In this document: positions 53,676 through 64,000 of the stretch, one piece after another | Layout: the number at the start of each line of letters is the position of its first letter | Position numbering within the stretch: the first letter of the stretch is position 1 | Assembly (NCBI RefSeq): GCF_022482905.1 | Contig: NZ_JAKVOI010000001.1 | Span: 3,349,958 to 3,413,957, forward strand | Direction of reading: 5' to 3' | Length of the DNA stretch: 64,000 nt | DNA from: Clostridium sp. | GTDB lineage: Bacteria; Bacillota; Clostridia; Clostridiales; Clostridiaceae | The notes under the pieces: generated by a model | Databases searched by the model: none | Told to the model about the DNA's origin: nothing | What the model saw: the letters and a program-made list of their open reading frames with translations, nothing else | Made by a program: the position numbers and the translations under genes

Positions 53676-55544
53676 ATGTTTGATTTTGATTATCAATTAA
53701 AAGTACTGCCGGATAAACCTGGTGTATATATTATGAAGGATTCTCTTGGAGGAGTTATATATGTTGGAAAGGCCAAAGTCATTAAAAACAGAGTCAGGCA
53801 GTATTTCCAGAATTCAAGAAATCATTCTAATAAAGTAAGAGCCATGGTGGAAAATGTGGCAGAGTTTGAATATATAGTTACTGATTCTGAAATAGAAGCA
53901 CTTATATTGGAATGCAATTTAATAAAAAAATACCGGCCTAAATATAATATACTGTTAAAGGATGACAAACATTATCCATTTATAAAGATAACTTTAAATG
54001 AGGATTTTCCAAGAGTTATGATTACAAGGAGAATAAAAAAGGATGGATGCAAGTATTTTGGACCATTTCCAAATTCATCTTTCGTATATGAAACTATAGA
54101 GCTTATAAAAAAAATATTTCCTGTGAGAACCTGCAGAATGAAAATAATAGATGGGAAAATGGCTGCAAGACCATGTTTAAACTATTTTATAAATCTATGC
54201 AAGTCACCCTGTACTGGATATATAACTAAATGTGAATATGACAAAATAGTTCAGGAGATTATAGATTTGCTGTCTGGAAAAGATAGAGATATAATGAAGA
54301 AACTGAAGCTTGAAATGGAAACTGCTTCGGAAGACATGGAGTTTGAAAAAGCTGCGGATTTGAGGGATAAAATATTTGCAATCAAGAAGATAACTGAGAA
54401 GCAGAAAATAATAACTGGAAATTTTGAAGATGAAGACTTTATAAACATATCTTCTGATGACAGGGACAGCTGTATACAGATATTTTTTCTGAGGGATGGG
54501 AAAATAGTTGGAAGAGAGCATTATATCGTGGAAAATACAGCCGGAATGCCAAAAGATGAAATAGTATCAAATTTTATCAAAGAATTTTATGGTGGAACTG
54601 CATACATAGCCAAAAATATATATGTTCCCTGTTTAGAAGACATGGAGCTTTTGACAGAGTGGCTCAGCATGAAGAAAGATTCAAAAGTCACTATTAAAAT
54701 TCCACAAAAAGGGGACAAAAAATCCACATTGGATCTTGTAGAAAAGAATGCCAGAACAACGCTTCAAAATTTTAAGATGAAACTCATTCACGACAGCCGG
54801 GGGCATAGGGAGGCGTTGCAGGAACTCGCCGATTTACTCGGACTTGAGGATATCCCGCATAGAATGGAAGCCTATGATATATCGAATATTCAAGGTGTGG
54901 ATTCTGTTGGCAGCATGGTGGTGTTTGAAGATGGACTGGCAAAGCATAGTGATTATAGAAGGTTTAAAATAGATACGGTTAAAGGGGCAAATGATTATGA
55001 CAGCCTGGCGGAAATATTGACCAGGAGATTCAGACATGGATTAAATGAAATAGAGAGAATACAGAAGAAAAATTTAAAATTAAGTGCAGGCAAGTTCTGT
55101 GTATTTCCTGATCTGATTCTCATGGATGGAGGAAAAGGCCAGATAAATACGGCTGTCAGAGTACTTGAAAATTTTGAAATAGACATACCTGTATGTGGTA
55201 TGGTAAAAGATAGCAGTCACAAAACAAGAGGAATTATATATAATAATATAGAACTTATGGTAAGTTCCCATTCTAGTTTGATGAAACTTATTACCAGAAT
55301 ACAGGATGAAGTTCACAGATTTGCTATAACCTATCATAGGAGTCTGAGGAATAAAAGAGTGCTGCATTCAATACTCGATGATATTCCCAATGTTGGTGAC
55401 AAGAGAAGAAAAGTACTTTTGAAGGAGTTTGGAAACATAGAAAACATAAGAAGTGCAACTTTTGAGAGACTTATGGAAACACCTTCTATTGACAGGAGGA
55501 CGGCGGAGAGTATTATAAATTATTTTAAAAATGAACCAGATTAA
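53676..55544 (+). CDS. uvrC: Excinuclease ABC subunit C
   Basis: 622 residues. N-terminal GIY-YIG nuclease ([30 protein letters not shown]), UVR motif ([19 protein letters not shown] near 225), RNase H-like endonuclease half ([37 protein letters not shown]) and a C-terminal helix-hairpin-helix ([20 protein letters not shown]). It incises DNA on both sides of the lesion with UvrB. Confidence 0.98.
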   Translation: MFDFDYQLKVLPDKPGVYIMKDSLGGVIYVGKAKVIKNRVRQYFQNSRNHSNKVRAMVENVAEFEYIVTDSEIEALILECNLIKKYRPKYNILLKDDKHYPFIKITLNEDFPRVMITRRIKKDGCKYFGPFPNSSFVYETIELIKKIFPVRTCRMKIIDGKMAARPCLNYFINLCKSPCTGYITKCEYDKIVQEIIDLLSGKDRDIMKKLKLEMETASEDMEFEKAADLRDKIFAIKKITEKQKIITGNFEDEDFINISSDDRDSCIQIFFLRDGKIVGREHYIVENTAGMPKDEIVSNFIKEFYGGTAYIAKNIYVPCLEDMELLTEWLSMKKDSKVTIKIPQKGDKKSTLDLVEKNARTTLQNFKMKLIHDSRGHREALQELADLLGLEDIPHRMEAYDISNIQGVDSVGSMVVFEDGLAKHSDYRRFKIDTVKGANDYDSLAEILTRRFRHGLNEIERIQKKNLKLSAGKFCVFPDLILMDGGKGQINTAVRVLENFEIDIPVCGMVKDSSHKTRGIIYNNIELMVSSHSSLMKLITRIQDEVHRFAITYHRSLRNKRVLHSILDDIPNVGDKRRKVLLKEFGNIENIRSATFERLMETPSIDRRTAESIINYFKNEPD

Positions 55545-55558
55545 AGGAGAATGCAACA

Positions 55559-56473
55559 ATGAACAATTTTAGAGATTTTGCTGTTGATTTGAAAAATATA
55601 TTGGACGTGGAAGATATAAAAATAGATGAACCAATGAAGGATCATACTTCTTTTAAAGTTGGAGGGCCTGCAGATATTCTGATAACTCCAAAAAATCCTG
55701 ACGAAGTTTTGAATGCCTTAAAAATGTGCAAGGATAAAAATATTCCATATTACATAATGGGAAATGGATCCAATTTGCTCGTTAGAGATGGGGGAGTGCG
55801 CGGAGTCGTAATCAAGCTGACAAAATTGGACAGCATAGAAGTGCAGGATGAAAAACTTATAGTTGGCAGTGGTGCATCTCTTAAAGATGTTTCACAGGCA
55901 GCACTTGACAACAATTTGACAGGGTTTGAATTTGCATGCGGCATTCCCGGCAGTGTAGGTGGTGCTGTTACGATGAATGCAGGAGCTTATAATGGAGAAA
56001 TATCCAATATAATAGATAATGTGATTGTGATAGATAACTATATAAAAATAAGAAATCTTGACCTGAAGCAGCTGGAACTGGCGTATAGAATGAGTTCCAT
56101 ACTGAAATATGGATATACGGTCCTGAAGGTTGTTTTTAAGCTTGAAAATGGAGAGCATGACAAGATTCAGGAGAGGATTGAGAGCTTGAATAGGAGAAGA
56201 AGGGAAAAACAGCCTCTTGAGTATCCATCGGCAGGGAGTACATTTAAAAGACCTGAAGGATATTTTGCAGCCAAGTTGATAGAGGACAGCGAATTGAAGG
56301 GAAAAAGTGTTGGAGGTGCGCAGGTTTCCGAAAAACATTCAGGTTTTATAATAAACAAGGGGAATGCCACTTCAAAGGACATATTGGATTTGATAAAGAT
56401 AGTACAGAAGACTGTAAAGAAAAAGTTCGATGTAGATCTTTATACTGAGGTTAGAATTATAGGTGAAGATTAA
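55559..56473 (+). CDS. murB: UDP-N-acetylenolpyruvoylglucosamine reductase
   Basis: 304 residues. FAD-binding motifs [28 protein letters not shown] and [23 protein letters not shown]; catalytic serine region [12 protein letters not shown]-terminal glutamate in [11 protein letters not shown]. It makes UDP-MurNAc for peptidoglycan. Starts 14 bp after uvrC with AAAGGAG; followed by a terminator and the rapZ-yvcK-whiA operon, a common clostridial order. Confidence 0.97.
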   Translation: MNNFRDFAVDLKNILDVEDIKIDEPMKDHTSFKVGGPADILITPKNPDEVLNALKMCKDKNIPYYIMGNGSNLLVRDGGVRGVVIKLTKLDSIEVQDEKLIVGSGASLKDVSQAALDNNLTGFEFACGIPGSVGGAVTMNAGAYNGEISNIIDNVIVIDNYIKIRNLDLKQLELAYRMSSILKYGYTVLKVVFKLENGEHDKIQERIESLNRRRREKQPLEYPSAGSTFKRPEGYFAAKLIEDSELKGKSVGGAQVSEKHSGFIINKGNATSKDILDLIKIVQKTVKKKFDVDLYTEVRIIGED

Positions 56474-56482
56474 TTATTGAGG

Positions 56483-56524
56483 AGAGAATCTAATGGATTT
56501 ATAGTTTAGATTCTCTGTTTTTTA
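56483..56524 (+). terminator. Intrinsic terminator after murB
   Basis: AGAGAATCTAA and TTAGATTCTCT pair over 11 bp with a 12-nt loop, followed by GTTTTTTT. Confidence 0.93.
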
Positions 56525-56537
56525 TAAAAATTTTTTA

Positions 56538-56546
56538 TGATATAAT
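56538..56546 (+). promoter_or_regulatory. Extended -10 promoter of rapZ
   Basis: TGATATAAT, an extended -10 element, lies 36 bp before the rapZ start. There is no recognisable -35; the upstream position falls in the terminator T-run. Confidence 0.45.
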
Positions 56547-56581
56547 TAATAAAGTAGTATTTATAAACGGGAGGGCTGACT

Positions 56582-57466
56582 ATGAGATTTGTTATAGTAA
56601 CAGGTTTGTCAGGAGCGGGTAAGACTCAGGCTGTAAGAAATCTAGAAGATTTAGGATATTTTTGTGTAGATAATCTTCCTCCTACTTTGATACCTAAATT
56701 TGCAGAGGCTTGCTATCAAACTGATGGTAAAATAGATAAAATAGCCCTAGTTATAGATATAAGGGGCGGACAGTTTTTTGATGATATATTTGAAAGCCTG
56801 AATTATTTGAAGAAGAGGGGCTACAAATATGAAATACTTTTTCTGGATGCTTCGGATGAAGTATTGGTGAAGAGATTTAAGGAATCCAGGAGAAAACATC
56901 CTCTGGCACCAGAAGGAAGAATACTAAATGGAATAAGAATGGAAAGAAACAGGCTCGGGGAACTGAAGGATAGGGCTGATAACATAATAGATACATCCAA
57001 ATTGGCCACAAGAGAACTTCGTGAGAAAATAACAAATATATATTCAGAAGAGGGTCAGCTTGAAACGGAACTTATGATAACTGTACTTTCTTTTGGGTTC
57101 AAATATGGCCTTCCTGTGGATTCGGACCTGATATTTGATGTGAGATTTCTTCCTAATCCATTTTATATTTCTGAACTAAGAAAATATTCTGGTAATGATA
57201 AACTTGTAGTAGATTATATAATGGGATTCAAGCAGACTGTCGAATTTATAAATAAACTTTCAGACATGCTGGAATTCTTGATACCATATTACATTAAAGA
57301 AGGCAAGAGACAGTTGATTATATCTATAGGATGTACTGGAGGAAGACATAGATCTGTCACAATTGCCAATGCCATATATAAAAGACTGAAGGAAAATGGA
57401 CATAAAGTCGGCATAGACCACAGGGATATCGAAGAGGATGTTAACAGAGGTGGTAAAAAACTATGA
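56582..57466 (+). CDS. rapZ: RNase adapter / nucleotide-binding protein RapZ (YvcJ)
   Basis: 294 residues. P-loop [18 protein letters not shown] at residue 8, [36 protein letters not shown], and the C-terminal [19 protein letters not shown]. RapZ/YvcJ binds ATP/GTP; in E. coli it guides RNase E to GlmZ, while in Firmicutes its role is less clear. It overlaps yvcK by 4 bp, in the conserved rapZ-yvcK-whiA operon. Confidence 0.97.
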   Translation: MRFVIVTGLSGAGKTQAVRNLEDLGYFCVDNLPPTLIPKFAEACYQTDGKIDKIALVIDIRGGQFFDDIFESLNYLKKRGYKYEILFLDASDEVLVKRFKESRRKHPLAPEGRILNGIRMERNRLGELKDRADNIIDTSKLATRELREKITNIYSEEGQLETELMITVLSFGFKYGLPVDSDLIFDVRFLPNPFYISELRKYSGNDKLVVDYIMGFKQTVEFINKLSDMLEFLIPYYIKEGKRQLIISIGCTGGRHRSVTIANAIYKRLKENGHKVGIDHRDIEEDVNRGGKKL

Positions 57467-58794
57467 GAATTACGGGTTGGCTGAGACCTGGAATAAAAGT
57501 GAAAAGATGGATTATGCTTGGGGCCATGGGTGGGCTCTTTATAATATTCGGAGTAATTGAATTTGTAAACAGGAGATTTTACAGCATCTATTATATTTCT
57601 TTTTATGTTTTTTTAATTATATCCGGAATTTTTGTAGTATACATTTCTGTTACACAGGGAATGAGATCCATAATAGCTCTTATAAACAAAGGATATCTTA
57701 ATGTTTCACTGAATTCAAGAAAACTTGAAAATTTGATATATGAAAAAAGGCTGCTTGTAAAAGGTCCTAAAATAGTTGCCATTGGTGGGGGAACAGGATT
57801 ATCCACAATGTTAAGGGGACTTAAATACTATACTTCCAATATAACTGCCATAGTAACTGTTGGAGATGATGGAGGCGGTTCCGGGGACTTGAGGGAGGAT
57901 CTTGGAATACTTCCTCCGGGAGATATAAGAAACTGTATTCTGGCACTTGCAGATACAGAACCATTGATGGAAGATCTGCTTCAATATAGATTTAAGGAAG
58001 GCAAGCTGAAAAATCAAAGTTTTGGAAATTTATTTCTGGCGGCCATGGATGGCATATCTTCAAATTTTGAGGAGGCTGTCCACAAGATGAGTTCCGTACT
58101 GGCAGTAACGGGTAAGGTTATGCCGGTTACACTTGACAATCTGTCATTAAAGGCTAGATATGAAGATGGAACTATGGCGGAAGGAGAGTCAAATATTCCT
58201 GAACAGGCAATAAAGCGAAATACAAGGATAGATAGAATTTTTATTGAACCGAAAGGTGCAAGAGCCCTAAAAGAGGCAATTGATGCCATAATGGAGGCGG
58301 ATGCCGTTATTCTTGGCCCTGGAAGTCTATATACAAGTGTCATTCCCAATCTTTTAGTTAAAGGAATAGCTTCCGCCCTTCAAAAAACCAGGGGAATAAA
58401 AATATATATTTCAAATATAATGACTCAGCCGGGAGAAACAGATGGATTTTCTGTAGAGGATCATATAAAGGCTATTTACAAACACGGGGGAAATGGCATA
58501 ATAGATTATGTAATTGTAAATGTAGGAAAAATAGATAAAAGTCTGGAAGGAAAGTACAAGGATGAAGAGTCCCATCTTGTAAAGATGAATGAGTCAGTTG
58601 TAAATAAACTGGGAGTAAAAGCTATAGAGGGAGATTTGATAAGTATTAAGAATGGACTTATAAGACACAACTCTGAAAGGCTGGCTTCTATTCTGATAGA
58701 AACCATTATGGACAAAAAACTTTTATTTGATAGAAGAAAAATAATTGAGTACTTCTACTTATCTGAAAGAATCAAGCAAAATAAAAAGCAATAG
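57463..58794 (+). CDS. yvcK: YvcK/GlmR, CofD-like regulator of cell-wall precursor supply
   Basis: 443 residues. A clostridial-type N-terminal extension holds two membrane helices (about residues 15-65), which Bacillus YvcK lacks; the CofD-like domain follows with [48 protein letters not shown] and [18 protein letters not shown]. It binds UDP-GlcNAc in Bacillus and steers carbon to peptidoglycan under gluconeogenic growth. Overlaps rapZ by 4 bp and is followed 13 bp later by whiA. Confidence 0.95.
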   Translation: MRITGWLRPGIKVKRWIMLGAMGGLFIIFGVIEFVNRRFYSIYYISFYVFLIISGIFVVYISVTQGMRSIIALINKGYLNVSLNSRKLENLIYEKRLLVKGPKIVAIGGGTGLSTMLRGLKYYTSNITAIVTVGDDGGGSGDLREDLGILPPGDIRNCILALADTEPLMEDLLQYRFKEGKLKNQSFGNLFLAAMDGISSNFEEAVHKMSSVLAVTGKVMPVTLDNLSLKARYEDGTMAEGESNIPEQAIKRNTRIDRIFIEPKGARALKEAIDAIMEADAVILGPGSLYTSVIPNLLVKGIASALQKTRGIKIYISNIMTQPGETDGFSVEDHIKAIYKHGGNGIIDYVIVNVGKIDKSLEGKYKDEESHLVKMNESVVNKLGVKAIEGDLISIKNGLIRHNSERLASILIETIMDKKLLFDRRKIIEYFYLSERIKQNKKQ

Positions 58795-58807
58795 GCAGGA
58801 GATATAT

Positions 58808-59761
58808 ATGTCATTTTCAGTAAAAGTAAAAAATGAGATTTGCAGATATTCAAATATGAGCAGGGGGGAGGCTGTAGCTGAACTTTCAGCTATAATGAAG
58901 GTCAGTGGTACTCTATCCCTGGGTTCAAAAAGACAGTTCAGCTTTGGGGTAACTACGGAAAATCCTGCTATAGCAAGATTTATTTTTACGTTGTTAAAGG
59001 ATAAATTCAATATACACACCCAAATAATAATGAAAAAAAATAATTCACTGAAAAAGAACAATATATATGTAGTATTGATTACAAACAACATGCAGGTAAA
59101 GAACCTACTTGTAGAAGTGGGGCTTCTTAGATCCGGTGAAAATATTTTCTCACTGAATTATACCATACCTAAAATTGTGTTTGAAAGTGATAAATATAAA
59201 AGGTCTTATATAAGGGGGGCTTTTTTAGGCGGAGGCAGCATAAGCAATCCCGAGAAAACATACCATCTTGAATTTGTAACCCACAATATTGATTATGCAC
59301 GTGATCTGAGCAATCTGATTAACGGATATGATTTGAGTTCCAAAGTTATTCAAAGGAAAAGCAGTTTTATAGTATATTTGAAGGAAGGTGAGCAAATAGT
59401 AGATTTGCTTGGAATAATAGGTGCTCATTCATCTCTTCTGGAGCTGGAAAATGTTCGAATAATGAAGGAAATGAGAAACAACATCAACAGGCTTGTAAAT
59501 TGTGAAACTGCCAATCTTAGTAAAACTGTAAATGCATCAGTAAGACAGACTGAAAGTATAAAGCTGATTGAAAGAGAAATTGGACTTCTTCGTCTTCCAA
59601 ATAATTTAAGAGAGATTGCAGAATTAAGACTGCAGTATCCTGATGAATCCTTGAAGGAACTTGGTGAAATGTTAAATCCACCGGTAGGTAAATCAGGAGT
59701 AAATCACAGACTTAGGAGAATTGAAAAAATAGCAGAAGAACTCAGAAAAGAAGGAAGGTAG
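58808..59761 (+). CDS. whiA: DNA-binding protein WhiA
   Basis: 317 residues from ATG 58808 with AGGAG upstream; the frame stays open into yvcK but without a site. N-terminal LAGLIDADG-like domain (MSFSVKVKNEICRYSN to GAFLGGGSISNPEKTYHLEF) and a C-terminal helix-turn-helix (LPNNLREIAELRLQYPDESLKELGEMLNPPVGKSGVNHR region). It binds DNA and influences cell division and chromosome segregation in Firmicutes. Ends ten bases before the next gene. Confidence 0.96.
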   Translation: MSFSVKVKNEICRYSNMSRGEAVAELSAIMKVSGTLSLGSKRQFSFGVTTENPAIARFIFTLLKDKFNIHTQIIMKKNNSLKKNNIYVVLITNNMQVKNLLVEVGLLRSGENIFSLNYTIPKIVFESDKYKRSYIRGAFLGGGSISNPEKTYHLEFVTHNIDYARDLSNLINGYDLSSKVIQRKSSFIVYLKEGEQIVDLLGIIGAHSSLLELENVRIMKEMRNNINRLVNCETANLSKTVNASVRQTESIKLIEREIGLLRLPNNLREIAELRLQYPDESLKELGEMLNPPVGKSGVNHRLRRIEKIAEELRKEGR

Positions 59762-59770
59762 GAGCAGATT

Positions 59771-61075
59771 ATGTCGAAGCATGAAGATGTAATAAAGTAC
59801 ATACTCTCACTGGATGTAGGTACGAAAATATCTGTCAGAAGCATAGCTAGTGATCTGGGAGTAAGTGACGGAACTGCATACAGGGCAATAAAGGATTCTG
59901 ATACATTGGGAATTGTAACTACTATTCCAAGGGTGGGCACTGTAAGGATAGAAAAAGTAGAAAAGAAAAATGTAGAAGCACTTACCTATGGGAAGGTAAT
60001 TAATGTTGTAGATGGAACGCTGCTTGGAGGAAAAGACGGAATATACAAGGTGCTCCACTATTTTGTAATAGGAGCTATGACTATAGATGCCATGAAGAAA
60101 TATATAAAAAAGGATTGCTTGCTTATAGTCGGCAATAGAGAGGAAGCTCAGAGGCTTGCTCTTTTAAATGATTGCGGAGTTTTAATTACAGGGGGATTTG
60201 CATGCAGCGAAGAAATAAGGGAACTTGCAAATGAAAAGTGCCTTCCACTTATATCCACCACCTATGATACATTCACTGTTGCCAGCATGATAAACAAGGC
60301 TATTTCTGAGAATATGATCAAAAAGGATATACTGCTCATAGAAGATATTATGGAAAATAATCCTCAATACTTGGAGATTTCAGATAAAGTATCAAAATGG
60401 AGAGAAAATGTAGAGAAGACCCGGCATGAGAGATATCCCGTAGTGGATGATAAAAAAAGAGTGGTCGGTATAGTTACCTTAAAGGATATACCAAGCAGGA
60501 CATCCGATGACGAGATGATAGGTAGAAAAATGCATAAAAATCCTATAACTCTGACTCCGAAAACTACAGTGGCTTATGCTGCACATATAATGGGCTGGGA
60601 GGGGATAGACCTATTCCCTGTAGTAAATGGAAAAACCCTGGTGGGGGTAGTTACCAAGGGAGATGTAATAAAAGCCCTGCAGTATATGGCAAGACAGCCG
60701 CAGTCAGGAGAAACTCTCGAAGATCTGCTTCTTAAGGAATTTGAATTTGAGACAAACAATCAAAGTATATATTTTCATGGCAAGATAACGCCGGAAATGC
60801 TGGATCCCATAGGCACGGCTTCATGGAGTTCACTCAACATGCTGCTTTCAACTATGGGAATTATGACACTTAGACAAAAAAACAATATAAATGTACTTGT
60901 GGACAGTATAAATACATATTTTATGAGACCTGTACAGATAGATAGTACTATAGACATATGTTCGAGCATAATAGATATAGGGAGGAATTCCTGCAAGGTT
61001 GAAATAGATATGTACAATGACAAAAAGGATATAGTTGGCAAATGTATTTTGTCAGCAAGGATAATAAGAAGATAA
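59771..61075 (+). CDS. CBS/DRTGG/hotdog-domain regulator (YtoI-like)
   Basis: 434 residues. N-terminal helix-turn-helix (about 1-65: VRSIASDLGVSDGTAYRAI), a DRTGG-like middle region (about 70-185), tandem CBS domains (about 200-310: RYPVVDDKKRVVGIVT and LFPVVNGKTLVGVVTKGDV), and a C-terminal hotdog fold (about 330-434). CBS pairs usually bind adenine nucleotides, so it likely senses energy state. It is between whiA and dnaE as in other clostridia; the target is unknown. Confidence 0.88.
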   Translation: MSKHEDVIKYILSLDVGTKISVRSIASDLGVSDGTAYRAIKDSDTLGIVTTIPRVGTVRIEKVEKKNVEALTYGKVINVVDGTLLGGKDGIYKVLHYFVIGAMTIDAMKKYIKKDCLLIVGNREEAQRLALLNDCGVLITGGFACSEEIRELANEKCLPLISTTYDTFTVASMINKAISENMIKKDILLIEDIMENNPQYLEISDKVSKWRENVEKTRHERYPVVDDKKRVVGIVTLKDIPSRTSDDEMIGRKMHKNPITLTPKTTVAYAAHIMGWEGIDLFPVVNGKTLVGVVTKGDVIKALQYMARQPQSGETLEDLLLKEFEFETNNQSIYFHGKITPEMLDPIGTASWSSLNMLLSTMGIMTLRQKNNINVLVDSINTYFMRPVQIDSTIDICSSIIDIGRNSCKVEIDMYNDKKDIVGKCILSARIIRR

Positions 61076-61090
61076 GGAGTAGGATAGTCA

Positions 61091-64000
61091 ATGGATAAGA
61101 AAAGTATCCAATGGGTTAGTCTGCATCAGCATACTGAATATTCACTTCTGGATTCCTCTGCAAAAATTCCCGATTTGATAAAAAGAGCGAAGGAACTCGG
61201 CATGAAGAGCATAGCCATAACGGATCACGGGGTTATGTACGGCTGTGTAGACTTTTATAAGGAAGCTGTAGCTCAGGGAATAAAACCTATAATAGGCTGT
61301 GAAATATATGTATCCCAAAAGTCAATGCATGTAAAGAGGAACAATGGAGAAAATGAGAACTATCATCTGGTGCTTTTGGTGAAAAATGAAAGAGGATACA
61401 ACAATTTAATGCAGATAGTATCTACAGCCTCCATAGAAGGTTTTTACTATAAACCTAGAGTTGATCATGAATACCTTGAGTCCCACAGTGACGGTCTTAT
61501 TGCCTTAAGTGCCTGCTTGAGCGGGGAAGTCCAGTCGAATATACTCAAAGGAAATTTAAAGGGAGCTGAAAAAGCTGCAGAATTTTATAGAGATGCTTTT
61601 AAAGACGGATTTTATCTTGAGCTTCAGTATCATGGAATAGAGGACCAGCTTAAGATAAATAAACTTTTGAAGAAAATGTCAGCAGAACTGGGAATACCAT
61701 TGGTTGCAACAAATGATGTTCATTATATAAACAGGGAAGATTACAGAGCTCATGATATATTGTTGTGTATACAGACGGGGAAAACTGTAGATGACGAAAA
61801 CAGGATGAGATATCCTTCGGATCAGTTCTATTTAAAATCACCGGAGGAGATGTATGAGATGTTTTCTGATGTCCCGGAAGCATTGGAAAATACGGTGAAG
61901 ATAGCTGAAGAATGCAATTTTGACTATGAGTTTCATAAATCAAAATTACCTAAGTTCGAACTGCCGGAAAATGTAGTTCCCTATGAATATATGAGAAATT
62001 TATGCTACGATGGATTAAAAAAACGATATGCCAGCATAACTGATGATTTAATAAACAGGCTTGAATACGAGCTTGGAGTAATAAAACAAATGGGATATGT
62101 GGACTATTTTCTCATAGTCTGGGATTTTATAAGATTTGCAAGACAAAATGGAATAATGACGGGACCTGGAAGGGGAAGTGGTGCAGGTTCAATAGTTGCA
62201 TATACACTGGGAATAACTAAGATAGATCCAATAAAGTATAACCTCATATTTGAGCGCTTTTTGAATCCCGAAAGAGTATCCATGCCTGATATTGACAGTG
62301 ATTTCTGTTATGAAAGGCGTGGTGAGGTAATAGATTATGTAGTAGAAAAGTATGGGAAAAACAACGTTTCACAGATTATAACTTTTGGAACTATGGCGGC
62401 AAGAGCATGTATAAGAGATGTGGGAAGAGCTATGAACTATCCTTATGGTGAAGTAGACAGGATAGCAAAGATGATACCAGCCATATTGAATATAACTATA
62501 GACAAGGCACTGGATATAAACCCTGAATTCAAGGAAGCCTATGATGGTGAACCCAGAACAAGAGAACTTATAGATGTGGCAAGATCCCTTGAAGGTCTTC
62601 CGAGGCATACTTCCACCCATGCTGCAGGAGTGGTAATAGCATCTCAGCCTCTTGTAAATTATGTACCCCTCCAAAAAAATGATGATAATGTAGTAACACA
62701 GTTTACAATGGGTACATTGGAGGAACTGGGGCTTCTAAAAATGGATTTTCTGGGGCTTCGTACCCTGACCGTACTTAGAGATGCAGTTGCAATGATAAGG
62801 CAGAATAGAAATGTAGAGATAGATCTGGATAATATAAATTATGATGACAAAGCTGTTTACAACATGATAGGAGAGGGAAAGACGGTAGGAGTATTTCAGC
62901 TTGAATCTCCCGGAATGACCGTATTCATGAAGGAATTGAAGCCTGATTCCCTGGAGGATATAATAGCAGGAATAAGCTTGTATAGACCGGGTCCCATGTC
63001 AGAAATACCAAAGTATATAAGAAATAAGAATAACCCTGATGATATAGAATACATAACTCCAGAGCTTGAACACATTCTTTCGGTAACCTATGGATGTATG
63101 GTATACCAGGAACAGGTAATGCAGATAGTAAGGGATCTTGCAGGATATTCCATGGGCAGAAGTGATCTTGTGAGACGTGCCATGTCCAAGAAAAAGCACC
63201 ATGTAATGGAAGAAGAAAGGCACAATTTTGTATATGGAATAGTAGATGAAGCGGGTAAAGTTCTTGTTCCGGGATGTATAAGGAACGGGATATCAGATAA
63301 GATTGCAAATCAAATATTTGATTCCATGATAGATTTTGCATCCTATGCTTTTAACAAGTCACATGCCGCCGCATATGCAGTGGTTGCATTTCAGACGGCC
63401 TATTTGATGTATTATTATCCGGTAGAATTTACGGCAGCCATGCTCAACAGTGTAAAGGGTGACAGTGAAAAAGTTGCCTACTACATAAGATTTGCCAAGG
63501 ATATAAATATAGATACGCTTCCGCCTGACATAAATGAAAGCTATGCAAAATTCACAGTTGAGAACAATAGTATAAGATTTGGGCTCTCTGCACTTAAAAA
63601 TGTAGGAGAAAATGCAATAGACAGTATAGTGAAATCACGAAAAAAACACGAAAAATTTAAGGACCTTATGGATTTTTACAACAATATAGAAATAACGTCT
63701 GTAAACAAGAGGGTCATAGAGAGCTTGATCAAATCGGGGGCTTTTGACTGTTTCGGTGTATACAGGTCCCAGCTTATAGAAGTATATGAAAAACTGCTGG
63801 ACAGTGCAAGTAATTCGAAAAAAAGGAATATAGACGGACAGGTGAGCCTTTTTTCAACCATAGATGACAGAAGTATCAGGATACACTACCCGAATATAAA
63901 GGAATTCAAAAAGAAGGATAAACTTGCAATGGAAAAGGAAATGACGGGACTTTACCTGTCAGGGCATCCGCTTGATGAATATGAAAAGACGCTGAAACTT
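61091..64000 (+). CDS. dnaE: DNA polymerase III alpha subunit (truncated by right edge)
   Basis: The frame is open for 970 codons from ATG 61091 to the last base, short of the roughly 1,160-1,190 residues of DnaE. PHP domain at the N-terminus (VSLHQHTEYSLLDSSAKIP, SIAITDHGVMYGC, VATNDVHYI); catalytic aspartates in MPDIDSDFCYERRG near residue 398 and LGLLKMDFLGLRTLTVLRDA; GPGRGSGAGSIVAYTLGI; FNKSHAAAYAVVAFQTAY. It replicates DNA with PolC in low-GC Gram-positives. Start chosen by AAGGAGTAGG upstream. Confidence 0.97.
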   Translation, partial: MDKKSIQWVSLHQHTEYSLLDSSAKIPDLIKRAKELGMKSIAITDHGVMYGCVDFYKEAVAQGIKPIIGCEIYVSQKSMHVKRNNGENENYHLVLLVKNERGYNNLMQIVSTASIEGFYYKPRVDHEYLESHSDGLIALSACLSGEVQSNILKGNLKGAEKAAEFYRDAFKDGFYLELQYHGIEDQLKINKLLKKMSAELGIPLVATNDVHYINREDYRAHDILLCIQTGKTVDDENRMRYPSDQFYLKSPEEMYEMFSDVPEALENTVKIAEECNFDYEFHKSKLPKFELPENVVPYEYMRNLCYDGLKKRYASITDDLINRLEYELGVIKQMGYVDYFLIVWDFIRFARQNGIMTGPGRGSGAGSIVAYTLGITKIDPIKYNLIFERFLNPERVSMPDIDSDFCYERRGEVIDYVVEKYGKNNVSQIITFGTMAARACIRDVGRAMNYPYGEVDRIAKMIPAILNITIDKALDINPEFKEAYDGEPRTRELIDVARSLEGLPRHTSTHAAGVVIASQPLVNYVPLQKNDDNVVTQFTMGTLEELGLLKMDFLGLRTLTVLRDAVAMIRQNRNVEIDLDNINYDDKAVYNMIGEGKTVGVFQLESPGMTVFMKELKPDSLEDIIAGISLYRPGPMSEIPKYIRNKNNPDDIEYITPELEHILSVTYGCMVYQEQVMQIVRDLAGYSMGRSDLVRRAMSKKKHHVMEEERHNFVYGIVDEAGKVLVPGCIRNGISDKIANQIFDSMIDFASYAFNKSHAAAYAVVAFQTAYLMYYYPVEFTAAMLNSVKGDSEKVAYYIRFAKDINIDTLPPDINESYAKFTVENNSIRFGLSALKNVGENAIDSIVKSRKKHEKFKDLMDFYNNIEITSVNKRVIESLIKSGAFDCFGVYRSQLIEVYEKLLDSASNSKKRNIDGQVSLFSTIDDRSIRIHYPNIKEFKKKDKLAMEKEMTGLYLSGHPLDEYEKTLKL

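Noticed and set aside
1-64000. tRNA/rRNA genes, CRISPR arrays, insertion sequences, prophage or integration sites
   Set aside because: None seen: no cloverleaf or repeat-spacer patterns, and no transposase or integrase motifs in any reading frame examined.

Overview
The window is an AT-rich, low-GC Gram-positive chromosome segment that looks like Clostridium sensu stricto. It carries rubredoxin-type oxidative defence (a reverse rubrerythrin and a rubredoxin-fused NADH oxidoreductase), clostridial gene orders (acpS-nnr-lipoprotein-ndoAI/mazF; ftsEX-ctp-minJ-like-uvrBA; uvrC-murB-rapZ-yvcK-whiA; dnaE), sigma-54/LevR-controlled PTS operons, frequent TTG/GTG starts and strong GGAGG ribosome binding sites. 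An anaerobic, sugar-using species is likely, but I cannot name it from sequence alone.

Region 1 (1-6.7 kb) is an L-rhamnose catabolic operon: the end of rhaB, then rhaA, rhaD, a lactaldehyde reductase, rhaM, an MFS transporter and an AraC regulator. It converts rhamnose to DHAP plus lactaldehyde, and the aldehyde to 1,2-propanediol.

Region 2 (6.7-27.3 kb) is the accessory core: two galactitol-type PTS loci, each headed by a LevR-family sigma-54 activator. I see three convincing -24/-12 promoters. Cluster 1 has PTS IIA, IIB and IIC, a IIB-like protein whose phospho-cysteine position is a threonine, two zinc alcohol dehydrogenases, a GpsA-like dehydrogenase, a class II aldolase and an SDR. Cluster 2 has a PTS, an AraD epimerase, an AraM-type (glycerol-1-phosphate dehydrogenase family) protein, an AraL-type HAD phosphatase, a 2-hydroxyacid dehydrogenase and a second, roughly 91 percent identical aldolase copy. 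The araD-araM-araL trio without araA or araB, inside a PTS operon, suggests a pentitol (possibly L-arabitol) phosphate route into D-xylulose-5-phosphate. This is the best candidate for an undescribed system. The aldolase copies form 12-kb-spaced direct repeats.

Region 3 (27.3-36.9 kb) holds galE, a chemoreceptor, manA, reverse rubrerythrin, a secreted Ig-like/cysteine-peptidase-like protein, a YihY membrane protein, the rubredoxin-NADH oxidoreductase and an orphan glucose-type PTS IIA. The two redox genes share a near-identical 20-bp PerR-like operator at their promoters, implying one peroxide-scavenging regulon.

Region 4 (36.9-64 kb) is conserved housekeeping: acpS, nnr, a GerS-like lipoprotein, the MazEF-type toxin-antitoxin, cell division (ftsEX, S41 protease, MinJ-like), excision repair (uvrB, uvrA, uvrC), FHA-FtsW-PBP, murB-rapZ-yvcK-whiA, a CBS/hotdog regulator and dnaE, which runs off the right edge. 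The alanine racemase gene that often precedes the toxin-antitoxin pair in related genomes is absent; a 368-bp gap with foldable sequence sits there instead. No tRNA, rRNA, CRISPR array, insertion sequence or prophage was seen.
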